Positions 40,971 through 49,408 of a stretch of DNA of 64,000 bases are shown one piece after another. Both the position numbers and the translations under genes were made by a program. The first letter of the stretch is position 1; every line of letters begins with the position of its first letter. The notes under the pieces were generated by a model. The model did no database searches and was not told the origin of the DNA. It saw nothing but the letters and a program-made list of their open reading frames with translations. Source of the stretch: Tessaracoccus sp. MC1679 (GTDB lineage: Bacteria > Actinomycetota > Actinomycetes > Propionibacteriales > Propionibacteriaceae); contig NZ_JACJGB010000005.1 in the NCBI RefSeq assembly GCF_014164775.1, positions 1 to 64,000 of the forward strand, given 5' to 3'.

Positions 40971-40989
40971 GTTGAGCGTTGTGCTCAAC
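40971..40989. promoter_or_regulatory. Inverted repeat upstream of the DeoR-family gene
   Basis: GTTGAGC-GTTGT-GCTCAAC is a perfect 7-bp inverted repeat with a 5-bp spacer, 22 bases before the start on the minus strand. It is a likely operator for the DeoR protein itself. Confidence 0.5.
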
Positions 40990-41069
40990 TTTCTGAGCGA
41001 GTCTACATCCCTCGCTCATCGCTCTCGCGTGAGTCGAACGCGGGTTGCGTGGGCGGCTACGGTGGCGGT

Positions 41070-41264
41070 GTGCGTGAGGTGGAGTTGTGGCTGCGAATGG
41101 GCACCGTGCTGCCCTCCGGGTACGCCGCCGTGTGGGCGGATCAGGTGGTGCTCGCGGAACTCGGGGGCCGCACGGTCCGGGAGGCGCTCGAGGCGGGGCT
41201 GCCCTGCAAGCGCATCTGGCGGGCCGTATGGCTGCACCTCGAACTGGATGACACGCAGCGTTGA
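41070..41264 (+). CDS. DUF3046 protein
   Basis: 64 residues: REVELWLRMGTVLPSGYAAV, WADQVVLAELGGRTVREALE, then AGLPCKRIWRAVW. This is the small DUF3046 protein that regularly lies just before recA in actinobacteria; its function is unknown. The GTG at 41070 lies exactly six bases after TACGGT (41058-41063) without a ribosome binding site, indicating a leaderless mRNA. The SOS box for recA begins 17 bases after its stop. Confidence 0.88.
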   Translation: MREVELWLRMGTVLPSGYAAVWADQVVLAELGGRTVREALEAGLPCKRIWRAVWLHLELDDTQR

Positions 41265-41280
41265 GCGTGTCGCGCGGCAT

Positions 41281-41303
41281 TCGAACGAGTGTTCGCCTAG
41301 GCT
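41281..41303 (+). promoter_or_regulatory. LexA (SOS) box and -10 element of recA
   Basis: TCGAAC-GAGT-GTTCGC (41281-41296) matches the actinobacterial LexA box GAAC-N4-GTTC. It is followed after one base by the -10-like TAGGCT (41298-41303). LexA bound here would cover the core promoter. The start codon is 124 bases further on, so the recA mRNA has a real leader, unlike lexA. Confidence 0.85.
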
Positions 41304-41427
41304 GGGTTCCACAACAGTTCTCCACAGGCGGTGGCTCGGCTGAAAAAGTGTCCGAGCCGTTTCCTAGAGTGACAACACCACACAGCAGCTGGCCGTTCGC
41401 GGTCCAGTCCTCGAGAGGATTCATCCC

Positions 41428-42471
41428 ATGGCCGTAGCGGACCGCAACAAGGCGCTAGAAGCAGCCCTCGCCCAGATCGAGAAGGCCCACGGAAAGGGAT
41501 CCGTGATGCGCCTGGGGGAGGACAACCGTCAGCCCATCGACATCATCCCCACCGGTTCCGTGGCGCTGGACGTGGCGCTCGGCATCGGGGGTCTTCCGCG
41601 CGGCCGGGTGGTCGAGGTCTTCGGCCCGGAGTCCAGCGGAAAGACGACCGTGGCTTTGCATGCCATCGCCAACGCCCAGCGCGGCGGCGGCATCTGCGCG
41701 TTCATCGACGCGGAGCACGCGCTGGATCCCGACTACGCGCAGAAGCTCGGCGTCAACACCGATGAGCTGCTGGTCTCCCAGCCGGACAACGGCGAGCAGG
41801 CCCTGGAGATCGCGGACACGCTCGTGCGGTCCGGGGCGATCGCGCTCATCGTGATCGACTCGGTGGCCGCCCTCACCCCGCGCGCGGAGATCGAAGGCGA
41901 GATGGGAGACTCGCACGTCGGCCTCCAGGCTCGCCTCATGTCGCAGGCGCTGCGCAAGATGACGGGCGCCCTGAAGACCACCAACACCACCGCCATCTTC
42001 ATCAACCAGCTGCGCGAGAAGATCGGCGTCATGTTCGGCAGCCCGGAGACCACCACCGGTGGTCGCGCCCTGAAGTTCTACTCCTCCGTGCGCCTGGACG
42101 TCCGCCGCATCGAGACCCTCAAGGACGGCACAGAGAGCGTGGGCAACCGCACCCGCGTCAAGGTGGTCAAGAACAAGGTGGCACCGCCCTTCAAGCAGGC
42201 CGAGTTCGACATCATCTACGGCGAGGGAATCTCCCGTGAGGGCAGCCTGATCGACATGGGCGTGGAAGCCGGCATCATCCGCAAGGCCGGAGCCTGGTTC
42301 ACCTACGACGCGGATCAGCTGGGGCAGGGCAAGGAGAACGCCCGCAACTTCCTCAGGAACCACCCCGACGTGGCGGCCGAGATCGAGCGCCGCATCCGCC
42401 TCCACCTCGGGGTGGACAAGGAAGGGGTCCCTGAGGGGATCAACCCGGAGACAGGCGAAGTTGACTTCTGA
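41428..42471 (+). CDS. recA: Recombinase RecA
   Basis: 347 residues without an intein. RecA forms filaments on single-stranded DNA for homologous recombination and triggers LexA self-cleavage. Walker A is GPESSGKTT, Walker [11 protein letters not shown], and the DNA-binding L1/L2 loops are visible ([40 protein letters not shown]). The C-terminus is moderately acidic. A LexA box with TAGGCT lies 124-147 bases upstream. recX overlaps the end by 11 bp. Confidence 0.98.
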   Translation: MAVADRNKALEAALAQIEKAHGKGSVMRLGEDNRQPIDIIPTGSVALDVALGIGGLPRGRVVEVFGPESSGKTTVALHAIANAQRGGGICAFIDAEHALDPDYAQKLGVNTDELLVSQPDNGEQALEIADTLVRSGAIALIVIDSVAALTPRAEIEGEMGDSHVGLQARLMSQALRKMTGALKTTNTTAIFINQLREKIGVMFGSPETTTGGRALKFYSSVRLDVRRIETLKDGTESVGNRTRVKVVKNKVAPPFKQAEFDIIYGEGISREGSLIDMGVEAGIIRKAGAWFTYDADQLGQGKENARNFLRNHPDVAAEIERRIRLHLGVDKEGVPEGINPETGEVDF

Positions 42472-42982
42472 GGTTCCCACGGAGCGGGCCACCCAGCTCG
42501 AGGTGGCCCGCAAGATCGCGCTGGACCAGCTGGCTGTGCGCCAGCGCTCCGAGAAGGAGTTGCGCAGCGCCATGGCGCGGCGCAACGTTCCTGAGGATGT
42601 GGCAGACGAGATACTCGAGCGCTTCACGGATGTCGGCCTGATCGACGACGCGTCGTTCGCTGCAGCGCTCACCGCGTCCAGGTCGGGGTTCGGTCTTCGA
42701 GGACGGATGCGGATCAGGCAGGAGCTGCAGACCAAGGGCATCGAGCGTCACGTCGCCGATGAGGCGTTGGCAGGGCTCAGCAGGGACGACGAGCGCCGTG
42801 CCGCACTCACGCTGGCCCGTCGCAGGCTGCGGTCGATGGCTGCGCTGGAGCCGGCGGTCGCGCGCCGCCGGCTCTACGGTGCACTCGCCCGTCGCGGGTT
42901 CGACGGGGGCGTGGTGGCCTCGGTCGTCGATGAGGTGATGGGGGAGTCCGAGGAGACCGGCGTCGCGGATGATGATTTTTGA
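42461..42982 (+). CDS. recX: Regulatory protein RecX
   Basis: 173 residues, mainly helical, with the RecX pattern: [60 protein letters not shown] and a C-terminal [20 protein letters not shown]. RecX restrains RecA filaments. The start is a TTG 11 bp inside recA, giving translational coupling as is common for this pair. A hairpin with a following CCTTTTCCC at 43127-43160 probably ends the recA-recX transcript. Confidence 0.93.
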   Translation: MTSEVPTERATQLEVARKIALDQLAVRQRSEKELRSAMARRNVPEDVADEILERFTDVGLIDDASFAAALTASRSGFGLRGRMRIRQELQTKGIERHVADEALAGLSRDDERRAALTLARRRLRSMAALEPAVARRRLYGALARRGFDGGVVASVVDEVMGESEETGVADDDF

Positions 42983-43126
42983 TCGTGCCAACTGTTGAGT
43001 TTTCCACAGGTCAGGAATAGGCTCGGGGGCAAGGTTCCAGGACCCCGCATAAACTCTCGCCTGCTTCGGCCGGTGAATCTGAAACGACACCACTCGGTGG
43101 CCTCGGCCACCGCATGACGCCCACCC

Positions 43127-43160
43127 TCGGAGTGCGCTGGCGCGCTCCGAACCTTTTCCC
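43127..43160 (+). terminator. Probable terminator after recA-recX
   Basis: The stem TCGGAG-T-GCGC, loop TG, GCGC-G-CTCCGA (43127-43150) is followed by ACCTTTTCCC. A separate compact hairpin GGTGGCC-TC-GGCCACC lies at 43096-43111. Both are between recX and rny. Confidence 0.5.
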
Positions 43161-43236
43161 GACCCATGAGGTCGGGCGTGTCTGCCCGGAGATGTGCGGT
43201 GCCCGCGAACCATGTGGTTCTAGCGAAGGAGGCGCC

Positions 43237-44844
43237 GTGCGCGAGCTCGGTTGGATCGTTGCAGGCCTTCTCCTGGTTGGCGTCCTCGTCCTGATGTGGT
43301 TCCTGTGGCGATCAGCCGCGCGGTCACGGGCGGAGCGTGACTCCTGGGAGCGGCGTTCCCGGGACGACATGGCCTCGATGCGGGAGTCGGCCCAGGTGGC
43401 CGCCAACTCGCTGCGCGAAGACGCGGAGCGGATGCTGGCGAAGGCCCAGGACCGGGCCCGGGAAGCCATGGAGGACGTGGAGCGACGGCGTGCGGAGATG
43501 GAGATCTCGCTCGCCGCGCAGCGCGCCGAGCTGCGGGAGATCCGAGCCACCCAGGAGAGACGCGAGTCACGCCTTCACGAGCGCGAGGACCGGGTGGCTG
43601 CAGACGCAGAGGGCCTCGAGTCCCGCGCCCAACGGATGGAGGCGCAGCGTGCCCAGCTGCGCGAGCAGCGTGAGGCCCTGCGCGAGGAGCGGGAGCAGGC
43701 CAATGCTGAGTTGGAACGCGTGGCCGGCCTGACGGTGGCCGAGGCGAAGGCGGAGATCATCGTCGAGGCGGAGCGGCAGGCCAAGCTCACCGCCACATCG
43801 CTGGCCCGCGACATCGAGGCCACCGCAAAGCGGGAGGCGGATCGGCTGGCACGCTCGATCGTCATCACCGCCATCCAACGGGTGGCCTCCGAGCAGACCA
43901 GCGAGTCCGTGGTCTCGACGGTGGATCTCCCGAGCGACGACATGAAGGGCCGCATCATCGGGCGTGAGGGCCGCAACATCCGTGCCTTCGAGCAGATCAC
44001 CGGCGTCAACGTCCTCATCGACGACACTCCCGAGTCGGTACTGCTGAGCAGCTTCGATCCGGTCCGGCGGGAGACGGCCAGGCTCACGCTGACGGACCTG
44101 GTGGCGGACGGCCGCATCCACCCCGCCCGCATCGAGGAGGTCTTCGAGCGCAGCCAGCGCCGCATCCACGAGCGGATCGAACGGGAGGCCGAGGATGCTC
44201 TCGCCGAGGTGGGCATCGTGGATCTGCATCCGGACCTCATCCCGATCCTCGGCTCGCTGGCCTACCGCACCTCCTACGGACAGAACGTGCTGCGCCACCT
44301 GGTCGAGTGCGCGCACCTCGCCGGGGTGATGGCGGCGGAGCTCGGGCTGGACGTGGCGGTGTGCAAGCGGGCCGCCTTCCTCCACGACATCGGCAAGGCG
44401 CTCACGCACGAGGTGGAGGGCCCCCACGCCCTCATCGGCGCGGAGCTGCTGCGCAAGCACGGCGAGCACGAGGACATCGTCCACGCCGTCGAGGCCCACC
44501 ACAACGAGGTGGAGCCCCGTACCGTCGAGGCGGTGCTCACCCAGGCCGCGGACGCCATCTCAGGCTCGCGTCCCGGCGCCCGGCGCGAATCACTCGAGGC
44601 CTACGTCGAGCGGATGGAGAACCTCGAGGGCATCGCGATGGCGCACGAGGGGGTCGTGCGCGCGTACGCCATGCAGGCAGGCCGCGAGGTGCGGATCATG
44701 GTGGCCCCGGAGAGCGTCGACGACGCACAGGCGCACTCGCTGGCGCGTGACATCGCCGCGGAGGTGGAGCGGAACCTGAGCTATCCGGGGCAGATCAGGA
44801 TCACCGTGGTGCGCGAATCGCGCGCCACGGAGACCGCCCACTGA
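43237..44844 (+). CDS. rny: Ribonuclease Y
   Basis: 535 residues. This membrane-anchored endoribonuclease starts mRNA decay. An N-terminal helix (LGWIVAGLLLVGVLVLMWFL) is followed by about 180 residues of coiled coil rich in Glu, Arg and Ala. A KH RNA-binding domain (MKGRIIGREGRNIRAFEQIT) and the HD domain (HLVECAHLAGVMAAELG, AAFLHDIGKALTHEVEGPHA) with metal ligands follow. GTG 43237 follows a perfect AAGGAGG; the frame upstream is open but is not part of the protein. In actinobacteria it often lies between recX and miaB, as here. Confidence 0.95.
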   Translation: MRELGWIVAGLLLVGVLVLMWFLWRSAARSRAERDSWERRSRDDMASMRESAQVAANSLREDAERMLAKAQDRAREAMEDVERRRAEMEISLAAQRAELREIRATQERRESRLHEREDRVAADAEGLESRAQRMEAQRAQLREQREALREEREQANAELERVAGLTVAEAKAEIIVEAERQAKLTATSLARDIEATAKREADRLARSIVITAIQRVASEQTSESVVSTVDLPSDDMKGRIIGREGRNIRAFEQITGVNVLIDDTPESVLLSSFDPVRRETARLTLTDLVADGRIHPARIEEVFERSQRRIHERIEREAEDALAEVGIVDLHPDLIPILGSLAYRTSYGQNVLRHLVECAHLAGVMAAELGLDVAVCKRAAFLHDIGKALTHEVEGPHALIGAELLRKHGEHEDIVHAVEAHHNEVEPRTVEAVLTQAADAISGSRPGARRESLEAYVERMENLEGIAMAHEGVVRAYAMQAGREVRIMVAPESVDDAQAHSLARDIAAEVERNLSYPGQIRITVVRESRATETAH

Positions 44845-44850
44845 CGCCGG

Positions 44851-45729
44851 TCAGCTGACCCGGAAGCCCCACACCGAGCGCGACGACGCCCCCGGCTCCA
44901 GCACGATCAGACCCTCGTGGGTGGGGCCCTCGTTGAACGCGTCCGGGCCGCAGGTCATGGGTTCGACGGCCAGAGCCTTGCGCTGAGGCTGCGTGAACAC
45001 CTGCCCCCAGGGGAGCGTCTCGTCGGCCCACAGGGTGACGGTGCGCCCGAGCGTGGTGAGCGTCAGCTCCCACGCGCCGTCGACGCCGGTCAAAGCCGTG
45101 TCGAACTCGGTGTCGCCGATGACGCGCGTCTCGCGGAAGTCGTGCTCCGCTGTGACCTCGGCGATGGAGATCGGCAGCAGCCGCTCCGGGTCCACCAGCA
45201 GCTCCTGCGCGAAGGGGAGGGTGAGCTCCGCCGTGGCGAGGTCCGCCGCCAGGTAGGGGTGCGCGCCGTAGCCGTAGGGGGCGCGCGTGGCGCCCACGTT
45301 GGTCACCTCGACGCTCACCGTCAGCCCGTCGTCGCCGACGCGGTGCCCGATGGTGGCCTCCAGCACCGCGTTCCACCCGCGTTGCGGGTAGTAGCGCGAC
45401 GTGAGGATCACCTCGTCGGCCGTGTGGCTGACGAGCTGCCAGGCGACGCCGTCGTTGAGCCCGTGCAGGGCTGTGGTGCGCGGCACCTCGGTGATCGGCA
45501 GCTGGTAGCTCTCCCCGTCGAAGGTGTAACGGCCGTCGCGGATCCGGTTGGGCCAGGGGAGGAGCTGGCGCCCCATCGAGCCGGAGGGGGCCTCGTTCTC
45601 GGCGAAGGTCCAGAGCACCTCCTGGCCGTCAAAGGTCAGGCTGCGCAGCGTGGCTCCGACCTCCGTGACGACGGCGGCGAAGCGGCCGTGAGTGATGGTG
45701 AACTGGGTGCCGGTGGGGTTGAGCGTCAT
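44851..45729 (-). CDS. Aldose 1-epimerase family protein
   Basis: 292 residues of the galactose-mutarotase-like fold: FTITHGRFAAVVTEVGATLR, GRQLLPWPNRIRDGRYTFDG, TALHGLNDGVAWQLVSHTAD with the catalytic-type His, APYGYGAHPYLAADLAT with the second His, and a late Glu region (MTCGPDAFNEGPTHEGLIVL). It would interconvert sugar anomers or act on a hexose phosphate. It lies on the opposite strand between rny and miaB, 6 bp from the rny stop, and is divergent from miaB by 66 bp. It is a known insertion point for unrelated genes in this order. Confidence 0.88.
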   Translation of the reverse strand: MTLNPTGTQFTITHGRFAAVVTEVGATLRSLTFDGQEVLWTFAENEAPSGSMGRQLLPWPNRIRDGRYTFDGESYQLPITEVPRTTALHGLNDGVAWQLVSHTADEVILTSRYYPQRGWNAVLEATIGHRVGDDGLTVSVEVTNVGATRAPYGYGAHPYLAADLATAELTLPFAQELLVDPERLLPISIAEVTAEHDFRETRVIGDTEFDTALTGVDGAWELTLTTLGRTVTLWADETLPWGQVFTQPQRKALAVEPMTCGPDAFNEGPTHEGLIVLEPGASSRSVWGFRVS

Positions 45730-45795
45730 GGGGCCGAGCCTACGGCAGGCCCATGATTGGGTGGCCCTCAGGCGGGCGATTAGCATGGTGGAACC

Positions 45796-47286
45796 ATGGC
45801 TGACCCACGCACCTACCACGTCATCACCTACGGGTGTCAGATGAACGTCCACGACTCGGAGCGGATCAGCGGGTTGCTGGAATCGGCCGGCCTGTCCCGC
45901 GCGCAGGCAGGCGACGGGCTCGGCGCCGGAGCCGACGTCGTGGTGTTCAACACGTGCGCGGTGCGGGAGAACGCGGACAACCGGCTCTACGGCAACCTGG
46001 GCCACATGGCCAGCGTGAAGGCCCGTCATCCGGGCCTGCAGATCGCCGTGGGCGGCTGCATGGCCCAGAAGGACCGGGACCTCATCCTCGCGAAGGCGCC
46101 CTGGGTGGACGTGGTGTTCGGCACCCACAACGTCGGCTCCCTCCCCACGCTCCTCGAGCGGGCACGCGTGGAGCGCGAGGCGCAGATCGAGATCAAGGAG
46201 GCGCTGGAGACGTTCCCCAGCAACCTGCCCACCCGTCGGGAGTCGCCGTACTCCGCGTGGGTGTCGATCTCCGTGGGCTGCAACAACACCTGCACGTTCT
46301 GCATCGTGCCGGCGCTGCGCGGCAAGGAGGCTGACCGGCGCCCGGGCGACATCCTCGCCGAGATCGAGATGCTGGTGGAGCAGGGCGTGCAGGAGATCAC
46401 CCTGCTGGGCCAGAACGTCAACGCCTACGGCGTGGAGTTCGGGGACCGGCAGGCGTTCGCGAAGCTGCTCAGGGCCTGCGGGGAGGTGAAGGGCCTTGAG
46501 CGGGTGAGGTTCACCTCACCCCACCCCAAGGACTTCACCGACGACGTGATCGACGCCATGGCGGAGACCCACAACGTGATGCCCCAGCTGCATATGCCGC
46601 TGCAGTCCGGATCAGACCGGATTCTGAAGTCCATGCGCCGCTCCTACCGGTCCGAACGGTTCCTCGGGATCCTGGACCGCGTGCGCTCAGCCATGCCGGA
46701 GGCCGCCATCACCACCGACATCATCGTCGGCTTCCCCGGCGAGACGGAGACGGACTTCCTGGCCACGATGGACGTGGTCCGCCGCGCCCGGTTCTCCGCC
46801 GCCTACACGTTCCAGTACTCCATCCGGCCCGGGACCCCCGCCGCGACCATGCCGGACCAGGTGCCGAAGGCGGTCACGCAGGAGCGCTACGAGAGGCTGG
46901 TGGAGCTCGTCAACGACCTGGCCTGGGAGGAGAACCGCCGCCTGGCAGGCAGCGACATCGAGGTGATGTTCGCCACCGGCGAGGGCCGCAAGGATGCGGA
47001 GACACACCGGATGAGCGGCCGAGGCCGCGACAACCGCCTCGTGCACGTGGCTGTGCCCTCGGAGCCCGCGCTACGCCCGCGCCCCGGGGACATCGCGACG
47101 GTGCGGGTCACCCACGCGGCGCCCCATCACCTCAACTCCGACGAGCCCCTGAGGAACCTGCGGCGAACCCGGGGCGGCGACGCCTGGGAGGCGGCCACCG
47201 CTCAGCCGAAGCCCGTGGGCATCGGGCTGGGGATGCCTGCGGTGGGCGAGCCGGCGCCCGAAACGGTGAGCGCCGGCTGCGCCTGA
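45796..47286 (+). CDS. miaB: tRNA-2-methylthio-N6-dimethylallyladenosine synthase
   Basis: 496 residues. MiaB methylthiolates i6A37 in tRNAs reading UNN codons. The N-terminal cluster cysteines are in [40 protein letters not shown] and [15 protein letters not shown]. The radical-SAM motif is CNNTCTFC, followed by [23 protein letters not shown] domain lies near residues 395-440. The long C-terminal tail of about 55 residues is typical for actinobacteria. MiaA, which makes the substrate, is encoded 292 bp downstream. Confidence 0.96.
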   Translation: MADPRTYHVITYGCQMNVHDSERISGLLESAGLSRAQAGDGLGAGADVVVFNTCAVRENADNRLYGNLGHMASVKARHPGLQIAVGGCMAQKDRDLILAKAPWVDVVFGTHNVGSLPTLLERARVEREAQIEIKEALETFPSNLPTRRESPYSAWVSISVGCNNTCTFCIVPALRGKEADRRPGDILAEIEMLVEQGVQEITLLGQNVNAYGVEFGDRQAFAKLLRACGEVKGLERVRFTSPHPKDFTDDVIDAMAETHNVMPQLHMPLQSGSDRILKSMRRSYRSERFLGILDRVRSAMPEAAITTDIIVGFPGETETDFLATMDVVRRARFSAAYTFQYSIRPGTPAATMPDQVPKAVTQERYERLVELVNDLAWEENRRLAGSDIEVMFATGEGRKDAETHRMSGRGRDNRLVHVAVPSEPALRPRPGDIATVRVTHAAPHHLNSDEPLRNLRRTRGGDAWEAATAQPKPVGIGLGMPAVGEPAPETVSAGCA

Positions 47287-47290
47287 CCCG

Positions 47291-47488
47291 TCAGGACCCG
47301 GCGGGGGGCGCCTGGTCGCCCGTGACAGAGTCGAGCTTCTCGTTGGCGAACGCCTGCGCCTGATCGACCTGGCCAGCGTACTTGCCGCCGGTCTTCTCGT
47401 CGATCAGGTCACCGGCCTGCTCGATGCCCGCCTCGATCTGCTCCTCGTGCTGCTTGGCGAGGTCTCCGATGTTGTCGAAAAGTCCCAT
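47291..47488 (-). CDS. MT0933-like antitoxin-family small protein
   Basis: 65 residues: MGLFDNIGDLAKQHEEQIEA, GIEQAGDLIDEKTGGKYAGQ, VDQAQAFANEKLDS. This is the small acidic antitoxin family typified by Rv0909 in mycobacteria. GAAGGAG lies seven bases before the ATG. No toxin gene (an SRPBCC protein in the described pair) is adjacent. The gene converges with miaB at a distance of 4 bp and is divergent from miaA. Such solitary members are common, and many may not be antitoxins at all. Confidence 0.8.
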   Translation of the reverse strand: MGLFDNIGDLAKQHEEQIEAGIEQAGDLIDEKTGGKYAGQVDQAQAFANEKLDSVTGDQAPPAGS

Positions 47489-47577
47489 GTTGTGCTCCTT
47501 CTGGGGTAGGTGAATAGAACGCCTCCATCATGCCCGGCGCGCAAACCGAACGCGGGCAGCGTGGCACACTGGCGTGC

Positions 47578-48579
47578 GTGTCCCTGCCGCTCATCGTGCT
47601 CGTGGGCCCGACGGCGACGGGCAAGTCCCGACTCGCCGTCGACCTGGCCCTCAGCCTGATCGCCTCCGGCCGTCCCGCCGAGATCGTCAACGCGGACTCG
47701 ATGCTGGTCTACCGCGGCATGGACATCGGAACGGCCAAGCCGACCCGCGAGGAGCGGGCCGGGGTGCCGCATCATCTGATCGACACCGCTGAGGTCACCG
47801 AACGGGCCTCCGTGGCCGAGTTTCAGGCGGCGGCGCGGTCGGTCATCGCCGAGCTGCGTGCCCGGGGGGTGGTGCCCATCATGGTGGGCGGTTCGCCCCT
47901 GTACACCCGGGCCATCGTGGACCACTTCGATTTTCCCGGCTCGGACGCGGAGATCCGGGCCCGGTGGGAGGCCGAGCTGGACCGGGTCGGGGCGCCGGAG
48001 CTGCACCGTCGGCTCGCCCTGCTCGCGCCGGAGTCCGCGGCCAAGATCGAGCCGGGCAACGGACGCCGGACCGTGCGGGCGCTGGAGGTGGCGGAGCTGA
48101 CCGGGGGCCACCGGCCGAGCCTGCCGGAGTGGACCTACGAGCTACCCGACGTGCACCAGTTCGGCCTCAGCTTGGAGCGCGCGGCCCTGGACGCGCGCAT
48201 CGAGCAACGGGTCGATGCAATGTTCGACCAGGGGCTCGTCGACGAGGTGCGGCGGCTACTGGACGTCGGGCTGCGCGAAGGGGTGACGGCGGTGCGCGCC
48301 ATCGGCTACCGGCAGGTGGTGGACCACCTGGACGGACTGAGCACCGCAGAGGAGGCGCGCGCGGCGGTCAAGGCGGCCACCCGCAGGTTCTTCCGCAGGC
48401 AGCTCGGGTGGTACCACAGGGACCCGCGCATCGTCTGGCTGGACGCAACCGCCACCAGCAACGTCGCGACGGTGCTTGCCGCGCTAGGATTGGCCGATCA
48501 CGCGGGAGAGGGTCACGATGCGGCGCTTCAGCTTCCACAAGGGTCACGGCACCAAGAACGACTTCATCATCCTCGATGA
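47578..48579 (+). CDS. miaA: tRNA dimethylallyltransferase
   Basis: 333 residues. MiaA isopentenylates A37 of tRNAs, the step before MiaB. The P-loop is LVGPTATGKSRLAVDLA, followed by EIVNADSMLVYRGMDIGTAK and VPHHLID, with the later VRAIGYRQVVDHLDG and RRFFRRQLGWYHRD regions. GTG 47578 is chosen because the P-loop strand begins there; CACACT lies seven bases before it. The C-terminus runs 62 bp into dapF in another frame, giving a low-complexity tail (LQLPQGSRHQERLHHPR) that is probably not conserved. Confidence 0.94.
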   Translation: MSLPLIVLVGPTATGKSRLAVDLALSLIASGRPAEIVNADSMLVYRGMDIGTAKPTREERAGVPHHLIDTAEVTERASVAEFQAAARSVIAELRARGVVPIMVGGSPLYTRAIVDHFDFPGSDAEIRARWEAELDRVGAPELHRRLALLAPESAAKIEPGNGRRTVRALEVAELTGGHRPSLPEWTYELPDVHQFGLSLERAALDARIEQRVDAMFDQGLVDEVRRLLDVGLREGVTAVRAIGYRQVVDHLDGLSTAEEARAAVKAATRRFFRRQLGWYHRDPRIVWLDATATSNVATVLAALGLADHAGEGHDAALQLPQGSRHQERLHHPR

Positions 48580-49333
48580 TTCCTACGGCATGCATGAGAT
48601 GCATCCCCAGTTCATCCAGGTGGTGTGCGACAGGCGTTCGGGCATCGGCGCCGACGGCGTGATCCGGGTGGTCCGCGCCGGTAGCGTGCGCGACTGGGAG
48701 GGCGAGCCCGGTCTGTGGTTCATGGACTACTACAACGCCGACGGCTCCGTGGCGGAGATGTGTGGCAACGGGCTTCGCGTCTTCGCCCGGCACCTCATCA
48801 ACGAACAGCTGGTGGACAGCGGGTCCTTCGACGTCGCCACCCGCGCCGGAGTCAAGCACATCGATGTCGCCCGGCACGGCCTGATCAGCACGGACATCGG
48901 GCGCGTCGCAGTCCTCGACACCCCCGTCACGGTGCTCCACGAGGGCCTCGAGTGGCCCGCGGTGAAGGTGGATGTGGGCAACCCGCACGCCGTGGTCTTC
49001 GTCGACGAAGGGGTCCTGCCGGGGCTGGAGCTGCATCATGCACCGGTCTGGGAGCCTGCGTCGGCCTACCCCGAGGGCGCCAACATCGAGTTCGTGCACG
49101 TCGAGGGCCCCGGCCGGCTGGCGATGAGGGTCTACGAGCGGGGCGTGGGTGAGACGATGAGCTGCGGCACCGGCGTGGTGGCCGCAGCCGCCGCCTACCG
49201 GAACAGCTCCGGGCATCCCGGCCCCGTCGTCGTCACCGTGCCCGGCGGGGAGCTGACGACCGAGTTCGTCGACGGCGAGGCGCGGCTGACCGGCCCCGCG
49301 GTGATCGTGGGTCGCGGCGAGTTCTGGATCTGA
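48518..49333 (+). CDS. dapF: Diaminopimelate epimerase
   Basis: 271 residues. DapF converts LL- to meso-diaminopimelate for peptidoglycan and lysine. Both catalytic cysteines are in place: AEMCGNGLRVFARHL and ETMSCGTGVVAAAAAYRN. The start FSFHKGHGTKNDFIIL is typical. The ATG lies 62 bp before the miaA stop and follows GAGAGGG. A miaA-dapF-hflX order is normal for actinobacteria. Confidence 0.96.
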   Translation: MRRFSFHKGHGTKNDFIILDDSYGMHEMHPQFIQVVCDRRSGIGADGVIRVVRAGSVRDWEGEPGLWFMDYYNADGSVAEMCGNGLRVFARHLINEQLVDSGSFDVATRAGVKHIDVARHGLISTDIGRVAVLDTPVTVLHEGLEWPAVKVDVGNPHAVVFVDEGVLPGLELHHAPVWEPASAYPEGANIEFVHVEGPGRLAMRVYERGVGETMSCGTGVVAAAAAYRNSSGHPGPVVVTVPGGELTTEFVDGEARLTGPAVIVGRGEFWI

Positions 49334-49408
49334 CCCGCAGAGGGTTATCCACAGCCAGGCTCCCGCAGCTTGGGTTACGGCCTGTGGGCTGGGACAATGG
49401 GCCCCACG

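Noticed and set aside
42976-43236. Upstream extension of RNase Y to position 43114
   Set aside because: A perfect AAGGAGG precedes GTG 43237, and the membrane helix that starts RNase Y follows directly. The extra residues run through terminator-like hairpins.
46588-46606. Sequence resembling the loop of the 72-bp palindrome (CATATGCCGC) within miaB
   Set aside because: It lies in a conserved coding segment and lacks the 32-nt arms, so it is a chance match.
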